Assembly: GCF_000474745.1 (NCBI RefSeq)
Contig: NZ_ASJR01000006.1
Coordinates: 62,001 to 126,000 of the forward strand
From: Chitinivibrio alkaliphilus ACht1
GTDB taxonomy: Bacteria > Fibrobacterota > Chitinivibrionia > Chitinivibrionales > Chitinivibrionaceae
Direction of reading: 5' to 3'
Length of the DNA: 64,000 nucleotides
Made by a program: the position numbers and the translations under genes. The notes beneath the pieces are model-generated. The model saw nothing but the letters and a program-made list of their open reading frames with translations, was not told the DNA's origin and did not search any database. This document shows positions 35,686 through 42,988 of this stretch, piece by piece. Position 1 is the stretch's first letter, and each line of letters starts with the position of its first letter.

Positions 35686-35862
35686 CTACGCTAAATCTGT
35701 ATAGAGGGCATGGGTTGAATTGTCCGGTGTATTAAACCAAAAGTACATTTGTCCGTTCTCTATGGTAAAACACTCCAAGAGATTTTGTGTTCCTCCACAG
35801 GGAAAAATATTTTCATATCGATCCCGTGCTTTTCGAATAAGTTCATTTTTAATTTTGTCCAT
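35686..35862 (-). CDS. Small conserved-looking protein, 58 residues
   Basis: This frame is set by GGAGGT, 4-5 bases before the ATG at 35862. The product begins MDKIKNELIRKARDRYENIF, continues with PCGGTQNLLECFT and YFWFNTPDNSTHAL, and has no signal or membrane segment. The Cys pair (residues 22 and 31) and the FWFNTPDNSTH block have the density of conserved residues expected for a real small protein. I have a vague memory of similar short proteins in other bacteria but cannot name a family. A strong terminator follows, supporting a separate transcript. Confidence 0.68.
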   Translation of the reverse strand: MDKIKNELIRKARDRYENIFPCGGTQNLLECFTIENGQMYFWFNTPDNSTHALYTDLA

Positions 35863-35936
35863 GGCGACCTCCGTGTCAAGCCTTTATTCTTTTGTCGGAA
35901 TGTATATTTGGAAAGTTTAAGGTTTTGTGAAAAAAT

Positions 35937-36200
35937 ATGAAATATTCTGTAGCAGCACCACCACATATTTCTGCAATTGCAACGTTGGAGAAAGAAAATT
36001 TTCCAACGCCGTGGACGTACTCACAATATAGAGATCATTGTGAGAGTGGCGGTGATATGATTGTTGCCCTTGAAAAGAACGTGCTATGTGGCTATGGCGC
36101 CTTACGGCGGTGTGGCCCTGAGTGGGAACTTTACAAACTTGCCGTGGTGAAAAAAAACGAAACCAGGGAATTGGACGTGGACTTCTCCGGTTTGCTATGA
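35937..36200 (+). CDS. rimI: RimI-like N-acetyltransferase, N-terminal part (frame broken)
   Basis: These codons encode the first half of a GNAT acetyltransferase of the RimI type, which acetylates the N-terminal alanine of ribosomal protein S18. FPTPWTYSQYRDHC and the strand ELYKLAVV are typical. The frame then enters A8 (36150-36157) and reads 14 unrelated residues to a stop at 36200. The acetyl-CoA loop is found in the -1 frame just after the A run. One missing A explains it; the run also contains the slippery heptamer A AAA AAC in the correct register. Confidence 0.72.
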   Translation: MKYSVAAPPHISAIATLEKENFPTPWTYSQYRDHCESGGDMIVALEKNVLCGYGALRRCGPEWELYKLAVVKKNETRELDVDFSGLL

Positions 36201-36367
36201 TACACTTTGGGTTTCAGGCACCACGGGATGCTCTATTTCTTGAAGTACGACGTTCTAATGCTGCACGTTCCTTTTATGAAACTGTTGGATTTCGGCGTGT
36301 GGGAGAACGAAAAAACTATTATTCGGATGGGGAAGATTGTATTTTATATCAGTACGGTGGGATATAA
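36158..36367 (+). CDS. rimI: RimI-like N-acetyltransferase, C-terminal part in the -1 frame
   Basis: Read in the -1 frame after the A8 run, these codons give RNQGIGRGLLRFAMIHF, the Q/R-x-x-G-x-G acetyl-CoA loop of GNAT enzymes. LFLEVRRSNAARSFYETVGF and RKNYYSDGEDCILYQ follow, all classical RimI positions. Joined to the previous part, the protein is about 143 residues, normal for RimI. A start within this segment without the first half would leave a non-functional enzyme. The gene ends 12 bases before the zinc-ribbon gene. Confidence 0.72.
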   Translation, partial: RNQGIGRGLLRFAMIHFGFQAPRDALFLEVRRSNAARSFYETVGFRRVGERKNYYSDGEDCILYQYGGI

Positions 36368-36379
36368 AGAGGGGGTTCA

Positions 36380-37057
36380 GTGTCTACACTGGAATTTAAG
36401 GAAAAAGTGTGTGCTGTGTGCGGTACCCGGGGTAATTTTCCTCAAATGGCGAATGTGTCAATTGAGGTTCCCGTAGGAATCGACGGACATCCGGGAGAAG
36501 CAGACGCCCTTTCTGTGTCAGTAAATTATTGTACTCACTGTGGCTATGCCACTGAAGATATTGCTACGGCCTTGCCAGGCACCGAGCAGATTGTGTATTC
36601 CCCAGCCTATCAAAAACTTGTGCAGGAAAGTACGTACACAGAGTCTGTTCTCAAATTTATAGCAGCATCCTTACTCGCATACAAACAAGGGGACATTGCC
36701 CTTGCAATTACCATGCTTATTCGTGGTGTTTGGGTTGCAGAAAGCTATCATGTACCGTCAGAACGTATCTCTCGTATTCGGCGTAAGGCCATAGACCTTA
36801 TGCTCATTTGTCGCAGTAAGGGTGACTCCTTTGAAATGACTGTATGGCAGGAGGCATATATGATTGTCGAATTTCTTCGCCGTGAAGGGGAGTTTGATGA
36901 TGCCTTGGAGATTTGCCGTGCGGCTCTTTCACATCATGAGGTTACGGGGGAAGTGCGATACATGCTTCTTTTTGAGGAAGCCTGTTGTGTCGCCCATGAC
37001 AGCAGTTTTAAGGTCCTCGATGATTTTCAAAAATTTAAGGCTTCGCACTCATCCTGA
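36380..37057 (+). CDS. Zinc-ribbon / TPR-like protein (DUF2225-like)
   Basis: This 225-residue cytosolic protein starts at GTG, 5 bases after AAAGAGGGGG. Two CxxC pairs (CAVCG near residue 11 and CTHCGYATED near residue 51) form a likely zinc ribbon of the DUF2225 type. The rest is helical with TPR-like character (SLLAYKQGDIALAITMLIRGVWVAES, FDDALEICRAAL). The function is unknown. It lies 12 bases after rimI and precedes the ketosynthase genes by about 110 bases. Confidence 0.7.
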   Translation: MSTLEFKEKVCAVCGTRGNFPQMANVSIEVPVGIDGHPGEADALSVSVNYCTHCGYATEDIATALPGTEQIVYSPAYQKLVQESTYTESVLKFIAASLLAYKQGDIALAITMLIRGVWVAESYHVPSERISRIRRKAIDLMLICRSKGDSFEMTVWQEAYMIVEFLRREGEFDDALEICRAALSHHEVTGEVRYMLLFEEACCVAHDSSFKVLDDFQKFKASHSS

Positions 37058-37165
37058 TACGCCACGTGCTTTTAGTCGTTTCTAGGTGCATCTTATCGAT
37101 TTTCTGTTTTCTCAATCGGTTTCACAGTGCATTTTAGGGCTGAAACAATTAGAAAGAGGATGTGT

Positions 37166-38395
37166 ATGAACCGCCGAGTAGTTGTGACCGGACTTGGAGT
37201 TGTAACTCCTATCGGAACAGGCCGGGAGGCATTTTGGGAGGCTGCTGTTAAAGGAACAAACGGTGTTCTTCCTATTACGAGCTTTGATACAACGGAATTT
37301 CGTACTAAAACAGGTGGAGAAGTGCGTGATTTTACTGCCACGGATCATCTTCCTGCTTCAGCTGTTACACGAATGGGCCGTGCCAGTCAATTTGCCATTG
37401 CTGCAGCGCAGATGGCTTTGGATGAGGCGGGACTTTCTCCCGAAACTATCGATCCATTTCGCATCGGTGTTTCCATGGGAACAACCATGGGAGAGCCACA
37501 AATTATAGAAAAATGTGTCGAACTTTTGTGTGCGGCTGACACCCATCATGATATTCCTCAAGGGTTTGCTCCTCAGTATCCTGCCAATGTTATTCAAGCA
37601 CATATGAGTTCATATTTTAATCTTCGTGGGGCTTCAACCATGATTCCCACAGCATGTGCGGCGGGAAATCATGCTATTGGGTACGCCTATGATCAAATTC
37701 GCACGGGATCCCTTGACTATGTGTTTGCCGGGGGGAGCGACCCCTTTGCAAAGGTTGCGTTTACGGGGTTTAACCGTCTTTTGGCAACGACCTCAGATGT
37801 GTGCCGCCCCTTTGATAAAGAACGCAATGGTATGGCTGTTTCAGAGGGGGCTGGAGTCCTGGTTCTGGAAAGTCTTAGCTCTGCACTTGAGCGGGGTGCA
37901 CCTATTTACGGTGAAGTACTTGGCTATGGCCTTGGATGCGATGCCCACGACATGACGATTCCCCATCCGGAGGGTGAGGGCGGAATTCGTGCACTCTCAC
38001 GGGCTGTAGAAAATAGTGGCGTGGCGAAAGAAGAGGTTGATCTTATTTGCGCTCACGGTACCGGTACACCCGCGAATGATTCGGCTGAAACACGGGTCTC
38101 TAAGCACGTGTTTGGCGAGCTAGCTCAGAATATTCCCATGATTTCCTTAAAATCGATGCTGGGACACACCATGGGAGCAGCATCGGCCATTGAAGCTGCT
38201 GCTTGTTGTATGATGCTACAACGAAAGAAGATTCTTCCAACGATTAACTATGCAACAGCTGATCCTGATTGTGATCTTGACTACGTTCCCAACACAGCTC
38301 GAGATGCAGACCTGCGCGTTATTATCTCCAATGCGTATGCCTTTGGGGGCAACACCTCAGCCATTGTCTTGAAACAGTATACAGAGGGGGCATAA
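37166..38395 (+). CDS. fabF: Beta-ketoacyl synthase (FabF / KS-alpha type)
   Basis: This condensing enzyme of 409 residues joins an acyl chain and malonyl-ACP. The Cys-His-His triad is complete: Cys164 (PTACAAGNHAIG), His297 (CAHGTGTPANDSAE) and His334 (LGHTMGAASAIEA). It starts at ATG 37166 after AAGAGGATG. The next two genes are a ketosynthase homologue without the triad and an acyl carrier protein, so the set looks like a minimal type II synthase (KS, chain-length factor, ACP) rather than the ordinary fab operon. No malonyl-CoA transferase or reductase is adjacent. Confidence 0.9.
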   Translation: MNRRVVVTGLGVVTPIGTGREAFWEAAVKGTNGVLPITSFDTTEFRTKTGGEVRDFTATDHLPASAVTRMGRASQFAIAAAQMALDEAGLSPETIDPFRIGVSMGTTMGEPQIIEKCVELLCAADTHHDIPQGFAPQYPANVIQAHMSSYFNLRGASTMIPTACAAGNHAIGYAYDQIRTGSLDYVFAGGSDPFAKVAFTGFNRLLATTSDVCRPFDKERNGMAVSEGAGVLVLESLSSALERGAPIYGEVLGYGLGCDAHDMTIPHPEGEGGIRALSRAVENSGVAKEEVDLICAHGTGTPANDSAETRVSKHVFGELAQNIPMISLKSMLGHTMGAASAIEAAACCMMLQRKKILPTINYATADPDCDLDYVPNTARDADLRVIISNAYAFGGNTSAIVLKQYTEGA

Positions 38396-38409
38396 ATGAA
38401 AAACGTATT

Positions 38410-39585
38410 GTGATTACCGGCGTCAATGCCCTCACTTCTCTCGGTCTTGATTTTAAATCGTTTACCGAAAATTTGCCCAAACCACCGAAATATTCCATGG
38501 TGAACACCTTTGAGGAGCACGCCTTTGGTAGTGATACTCCTGCGTGCAAAGTTCCCTTTGATACAACTGTGGCAAAAAAAATATTGGGACGCAAGGGGTT
38601 ACGAACAAAAGATCGGGCTACGCAACTCCTTTTTGCCGCCATGGAAGAACCTTTTCAAGACGATCTTGCGCAAACAGAAGAGGATGATCGTCCCGGCTTA
38701 ATGGTGGGGACTGCCTTTGGAAGTATTGAGAGTGTCGGTAACTTTATTACCGTCGGTGAACGTACCGGGCCTGGTTCGGTTAATCCCCGGCTTTTTGCAA
38801 ATACGGTTATTAATTCAGCCACGGGTAATGCCAATATTCGGTATGGTTTGAAAAATCATAGCGGCGTTATGTCCACGGGGTTTAACTCTGGCCTTGATGC
38901 CCTTATTTGGAGTTGTAACTACATACATAATGAGTACCTTTCCGCAGTGTTTGCTGTGGGACTGGAAGAGTTATCTATCTATACTCTGTTTGGTATGGAC
39001 CGGGAGGGGTGTCTTTCCAAAAGTGGTACGGCCTCGCCCATGAGCACCTCTGCGGATGGGCTTGTTCCGGGAGAAGGGTGTGGTATTCTTCTTCTTGAAG
39101 AGGCAGGTCGTGCATCACAGCGCGGTGCCGCAGTACTGGGTGAGATTGTCGGCTATTGTGCCGCCTTTGAGCCACAAGGGTGGGGCGGTTCCGGTGAATC
39201 CATGGTGTATGCCATGGAAGAGGCGCTTCGTATGGCGGGACTTACCGCTAAGGATATTGACTTTGTTGTTTCTGATGCAAATGGGGTTGCCCATGGTGAT
39301 GCGGCAAAGATGGACACTCTTGCCCGCGTATTTACCGATACGACCCCCGTTACCTCCTATCGTGGACAGCTGGGAGAATCGTACGGTGCGGCTGGTGCCT
39401 TGGATGTTTGCGGTATTATTGCTGATATGCAACAAAAGCGGGTTTCTCCCGTGCACCATGAGACGCCACATTCTGGGTGTAACGTGGTGACCCAGGAGCT
39501 TGCTTTAGAGAGTTCTTATGCCATGGCGGTTTCCTATTCTGTGGAAGGCCATTGTAGTGCAGTTATTGTAAAAAAACGATCGTAA
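38410..39585 (+). CDS. Chain-length-factor-like ketosynthase homologue without active site
   Basis: This ketosynthase-fold protein of about 391-395 residues has lost the whole triad. Counted from the GTG at 38410, the Cys position is Phe158 (MSTGFNSGLDAL), the first His is Asn291 (SDANGVAHGD) and the second His is Glu323 (LGESYGAAGA). KS-beta/CLF subunits of type II polyketide synthases lack the Cys in the same way. The GTG has no ribosome site. An ATG at 38396, well placed after GAGGGGG, would give MKKRIVITG if the A5 run at 38399-38403 had one more A; this is probably the real start. Confidence 0.8.
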   Translation: MITGVNALTSLGLDFKSFTENLPKPPKYSMVNTFEEHAFGSDTPACKVPFDTTVAKKILGRKGLRTKDRATQLLFAAMEEPFQDDLAQTEEDDRPGLMVGTAFGSIESVGNFITVGERTGPGSVNPRLFANTVINSATGNANIRYGLKNHSGVMSTGFNSGLDALIWSCNYIHNEYLSAVFAVGLEELSIYTLFGMDREGCLSKSGTASPMSTSADGLVPGEGCGILLLEEAGRASQRGAAVLGEIVGYCAAFEPQGWGGSGESMVYAMEEALRMAGLTAKDIDFVVSDANGVAHGDAAKMDTLARVFTDTTPVTSYRGQLGESYGAAGALDVCGIIADMQQKRVSPVHHETPHSGCNVVTQELALESSYAMAVSYSVEGHCSAVIVKKRS

Positions 39586-39607
39586 TACTTATAGTAAGGA
39601 GTGGTAA

Positions 39608-39865
39608 ATGCCTTCTCATGATGAAATTAAAGATGCAATTCGTGAACTGATTGTGGAAATTGCCGAGGATATGGATATTGATGAGTCTGAGGTACAGGAT
39701 GATTCTCATCTTGTGGATGACCTTGAACTTGATTCCATGGCACTCTTGGAAGTACTTGCTGGCATGGAAAAAGAGTTTGGTGTGAAGATTCCTGAAAGCG
39801 ATTTCCCCAAGCTGATTTCCATCGACAAATGTACTGAAACCGTTGAGGAATATTTGGAAAAATAA
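39608..39865 (+). CDS. Acyl carrier protein
   Basis: This is an acidic 85-residue carrier protein. The phosphopantetheine attachment serine lies in LELDSMALLEVL, the classical DS(L/M) motif, inside a four-helix ACP pattern (DDSHLVDDLELDS). It is the third gene of the KS / CLF-like / ACP set, 22 bases after the CLF-like gene, with AAGGAGTGG before the ATG. The sequence differs from the housekeeping AcpP (no GADSLD), which suggests a pathway-specific carrier. A terminator follows. Confidence 0.9.
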   Translation: MPSHDEIKDAIRELIVEIAEDMDIDESEVQDDSHLVDDLELDSMALLEVLAGMEKEFGVKIPESDFPKLISIDKCTETVEEYLEK

Positions 39866-39890
39866 CAGCTTTGATGCGGTGCGCACTCAT

Positions 39891-39920
39891 AAGACCGGCT
39901 TACTCAGCCGGTCTTTTTTT
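39891..39920. terminator. Terminator shared by the ACP gene and slyX
   Basis: AAGACCGGCT (39891-39900) and AGCCGGTCTT (39906-39915) form a 10-bp stem with loop TACTC, followed by a run of T to 39920. It ends the KS-CLF-ACP transcript, and its T run touches the stop codon of the convergent slyX gene. Confidence 0.88.
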
Positions 39921-40122
39921 AGTAATGGGGGGGCGGCGGTTCTTCTGAAATATGCCCCACTGAAGTAGTATCGTTATTTTTTACCTTTTCTTGAAGCTGC
40001 CGGAGGCACTCCTGGAGTAGCTGTATCTCTTCTTCCTGACGAAAAAGGGTCTTGTTTACTTCATCAAGGTGGTGTTCAAGAAAGGCTATTTTTGTTTCTA
40101 CATTGATTATCTGTTGATCCAT
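39919..40122 (-). CDS. slyX: SlyX family protein
   Basis: This short coiled-coil protein of 67 residues has heptad-like helices (VETKIAFLEHHLDEVNKTL, EEIQLLQECLRQLQEKV) and the proline-rich tail EEPPPPHY. The PPHY ending is diagnostic of SlyX, whose function is still poorly understood. It lies alone on the minus strand between the ACP gene and murJ. The ATG is preceded by AAGGAAGA. Confidence 0.85.
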   Translation of the reverse strand: MDQQIINVETKIAFLEHHLDEVNKTLFRQEEEIQLLQECLRQLQEKVKNNDTTSVGHISEEPPPPHY

Positions 40123-40179
40123 AGGTCTTCCTTTGGGATAAATGTATTTTCCAATATACTATCTGTAGAGAGGGTGGGA

Positions 40180-41730
40180 ATGAATAAAAATGTGAAAAAA
40201 GGCGTTGCCGCTGCGGTTGTTCTCATGTTTCTGTCCAACGTGCTTAGCCGCGTTATCGGGTTTGTACGGACACAGATACAAGCCGGTTTTATTGGGACTG
40301 ATCATATCGCTGATGCCTATGCGCTTTCGTTTCTCTTACCTGATACACTCAATTACATCTTAGCCGGCGGTTGTCTTACTGTTACCTTTATCCCGCTCTA
40401 CCAATCCTTAGAAAAAAGGTCACCCCGTGAGGCCCATGAGTTTGTGTCAAACCTGTTAAACGTGGGCACGGTGATCTTTCTCTTTTCTATTGTCTTGGGC
40501 TATCTTATTACACCGGCATTCATTGCATTTGTGGGAGGACAGGAACTTCATGGAGAGTCGCAAGACCTTGCCGTATCGCTGACCCGCTTGGTACTGCCGG
40601 CACAACTTTTTTTCTTCTGGGGAGCCGTTATAAAGGGCATACAATTTTCACGGCAGTCGTTCTTATATCCCGCTCTTACGCCGCTGATCTACAACGTGGG
40701 TATAATTATTTGTGGTGTTGCCTTGTTTGAATCCCATGGTGTAGCCGGGTTTTCTGTGGGGGTATTGGTGGGGGCTTTCCTCGGTAATGTGGTATTCCAG
40801 CTTCCCGGTATGCAGTGCTGTGCAGTGCAGTGGTATCCACGGTTTTCATTCCGTGACCCCCATCTTCGCCATTGGGGTCTTAAGACGCTTCCCCTTATTA
40901 TTGGGGTTGGGTTTACCTATTCCAACATGGTGTTAATTCGTTTTTTCGGTGCACGAAGCAGCGATGGTATTGGATCGGTTAGTGCCTTAGACTACTCCTA
41001 TAGATTGTTCATGGTGCTGGTTGCGCTCTTGGGGCAATCTATCGCTTCAGGGATGTATCCCTTTATTACAGAAATGGCCATGGAAAATAGACGAAAAGAT
41101 ATTGAGGAGACCCTTTTTCCTCTCATTGTACAAATTGGAGTTATCCTGTGGAGTATTACGTGGATACTCCCCTTTGTCAGCTATGACCTCATTGCCCTGT
41201 TGTTTGAACGCCGTGCATTCACAGCCCACTCTACTCTGATTACCTCACGCGCCCTTACGGCGTATGCACCGGGGCTCTTTTTCTTCACAGCGGTTTTTTT
41301 GTTTAACCGGTTGTATTATGCATTTGAAAAAACCCTGACCCCCACCATCATCACAACAATTTCTCTCGTACTGGTGCTTCCCCTCTTTTTTATTTTGAGT
41401 CAGACCTGGGGCGTTGTGGGCGTGGCCTTTCCATCGGCACTGTTTTCAGCCCTTATTTTCATTCTTCTTTCAGGATACTGGAAGAAGCTCTTCCCTGATT
41501 CAAAGGTCCACTTCCTCTGGCTTCGTCTAGTGGGGGTAATTGCTCTCTCTTCTCCCGGGGCACTTATGGCTTTAGGTATTTCACGTTTCCCCATTGTCGA
41601 TCAGGCACCTCCAGCGGTCCGCATTTTTGTGGTCGGGGGTATGCCCTTCTTTCTCCTTCTCTCGCTCTTTAATTACCTTGGTTTTATTTCCGCACGGGAT
41701 CTGCTAAATAAAATTCGGAGGAGGAAGTAA
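40180..41730 (+). CDS. murJ: Lipid II flippase MurJ
   Basis: MurJ moves lipid-linked peptidoglycan precursors across the inner membrane. The 516-residue protein has about 14 hydrophobic helices and the N-terminal MATE-like pattern LSNVLSRVIGFVRTQIQAGFIG, followed by ADAYALSFLLPDTLNYILAGG. Conserved charged residues lie in the first helices. The start is ATG 40180 after GAGGGTGGGA; the longer frame to 40069 runs back over slyX. It stands alone with its own upstream gap and is followed by a lipoprotein gene 47 bases later. Confidence 0.93.
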   Translation: MNKNVKKGVAAAVVLMFLSNVLSRVIGFVRTQIQAGFIGTDHIADAYALSFLLPDTLNYILAGGCLTVTFIPLYQSLEKRSPREAHEFVSNLLNVGTVIFLFSIVLGYLITPAFIAFVGGQELHGESQDLAVSLTRLVLPAQLFFFWGAVIKGIQFSRQSFLYPALTPLIYNVGIIICGVALFESHGVAGFSVGVLVGAFLGNVVFQLPGMQCCAVQWYPRFSFRDPHLRHWGLKTLPLIIGVGFTYSNMVLIRFFGARSSDGIGSVSALDYSYRLFMVLVALLGQSIASGMYPFITEMAMENRRKDIEETLFPLIVQIGVILWSITWILPFVSYDLIALLFERRAFTAHSTLITSRALTAYAPGLFFFTAVFLFNRLYYAFEKTLTPTIITTISLVLVLPLFFILSQTWGVVGVAFPSALFSALIFILLSGYWKKLFPDSKVHFLWLRLVGVIALSSPGALMALGISRFPIVDQAPPAVRIFVVGGMPFFLLLSLFNYLGFISARDLLNKIRRRK

Positions 41731-41777
41731 CTCTGTATTATATTACTGGATATATTCTTTGGAAAGGTTGTTTCTCT

Positions 41778-42101
41778 ATGAAGATGATTTTATTTTGTGT
41801 ATCTGTGGTAGCTCTTCTTATTGGGTGTGCTTCGCGTCAACGCCCACTTCCTTCACGACAGGAGATGGAAGAGTATATGGCGACCCATGACATTAATTCC
41901 ATTGATTCTACTAGCTTGTACGATGGTGAGTACAACGTGGGAATGAGTCGTGATGTCCTCATTTTTATGCTCGGTGAGCCCTCGGAAGTGACCCATGTTC
42001 GTGAACCCTGGGCAACCCAAGAGCATTTGTACTACGACCGCGGGGACGATGTCCTTTTTATGCTTGAAGATGACGTTGTTGTGGGAATTCAGCGGAACTG
42101 A
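41778..42101 (+). CDS. Small lipoprotein, SmpA/BamE-like
   Basis: This 107-residue lipoprotein has a signal ending LLIGC with Cys17. The mature part contains NVGMSRDVLIFMLGEPSEVTHV and a later HLYYDRGDDVLFMLEDDVVVGI, the G-M-x(3)-V-x(3)-L-G-x-P pattern of SmpA/BamE-type domains. BamE takes part in outer-membrane protein assembly, but many proteins with this fold have other roles. The gene ends 3 bases before the prepilin peptidase gene, so they are co-transcribed. Confidence 0.72.
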   Translation: MKMILFCVSVVALLIGCASRQRPLPSRQEMEEYMATHDINSIDSTSLYDGEYNVGMSRDVLIFMLGEPSEVTHVREPWATQEHLYYDRGDDVLFMLEDDVVVGIQRN

Positions 42102-42104
42102 TCT

Positions 42105-42902
42105 ATGGAATATTCACCGATATATATGGGGCTTGCCTTCTTTGGAGCAGGCCTGCTTTTCGGATCTTTTTTTAATGTCCTCATTCATCGTATGCCTCTC
42201 GGGCTTTCTATTATCTCACCGCGATCCCGCTGTCCCCGCTGTGAAAATACGCTGAGTTGGTATGACAATATTCCTGTTGTGAGCTACCTATATCTGCGAG
42301 GAAAATGCCGTTTCTGCGCAGCTCCCATCTCTCAGGAATATCCTGCAGTTGAGCTGGCGACGGGAATATTCTCCACGATGCTCTATTATTTTCTCTTTCG
42401 GCATACAATACAGGAGCAACACGTTGCGGTGTTCTTTCTGCAGTATGCGACACTGGTATTGCTGATCCCCATCTCTCTTATTGATATGCATCATTATATT
42501 ATTCCTGACTCCTTTACCCTTGGAGGGCTTGTTTTGGCCATGCTTCTCAGTTTTGTACCGGGAGGGCTTTCTCCTGTTGAAGCGTTCCTCGGCGCGATAT
42601 GCGGGGGAGGAATTCTTCTCTTCTTTGCCCTCACCGGAAAAAAATTTCTTGGACGTGAAGCCATGGGCGGGGGTGATGTAAAAATGCTTGCATGGTTTGG
42701 CGCTGTGTGGGGAGCACCCATAGCGGCAGGAACTATCTTTTTGGGTGCCCTGGTGGGGTTGGTTTTTTCGGTTGTTTTTATGATACGGGGAGAGGACGGG
42801 GCAAACACGCCCATACCCTTTGGCCCGGCCTTATATCTTGGTCTTTGTATCTCCCTACTGTGGGGGGAGCCCTTGTGGTATGCGTATATGTCGCTCTTTT
42901 AA
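42105..42902 (+). CDS. pilD: Type IV prepilin peptidase / N-methylase
   Basis: This 265-residue inner-membrane aspartyl protease cleaves prepilin leaders and may methylate the new N-terminus. The N-terminal part has the family start GSFFNVLIHRMPLG and two zinc-binding pairs, CPRC (residue 44 region) and CRFC. The catalytic aspartates are in ISLIDMHHYIIPD and MGGGDVKM. Seven or eight hydrophobic segments are visible. No pilin genes lie in the window, so the substrates are encoded elsewhere (type IV pili or type II secretion). Confidence 0.93.
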   Translation: MEYSPIYMGLAFFGAGLLFGSFFNVLIHRMPLGLSIISPRSRCPRCENTLSWYDNIPVVSYLYLRGKCRFCAAPISQEYPAVELATGIFSTMLYYFLFRHTIQEQHVAVFFLQYATLVLLIPISLIDMHHYIIPDSFTLGGLVLAMLLSFVPGGLSPVEAFLGAICGGGILLFFALTGKKFLGREAMGGGDVKMLAWFGAVWGAPIAAGTIFLGALVGLVFSVVFMIRGEDGANTPIPFGPALYLGLCISLLWGEPLWYAYMSLF

Positions 42903-42988
42903 GGGATGAGATTGTTTGATTTTCCCTGTGGCTGTATGTGAGGCGTAACATATATTTTGAGTAAATGATTAATCAGGTAGGAGTGATT

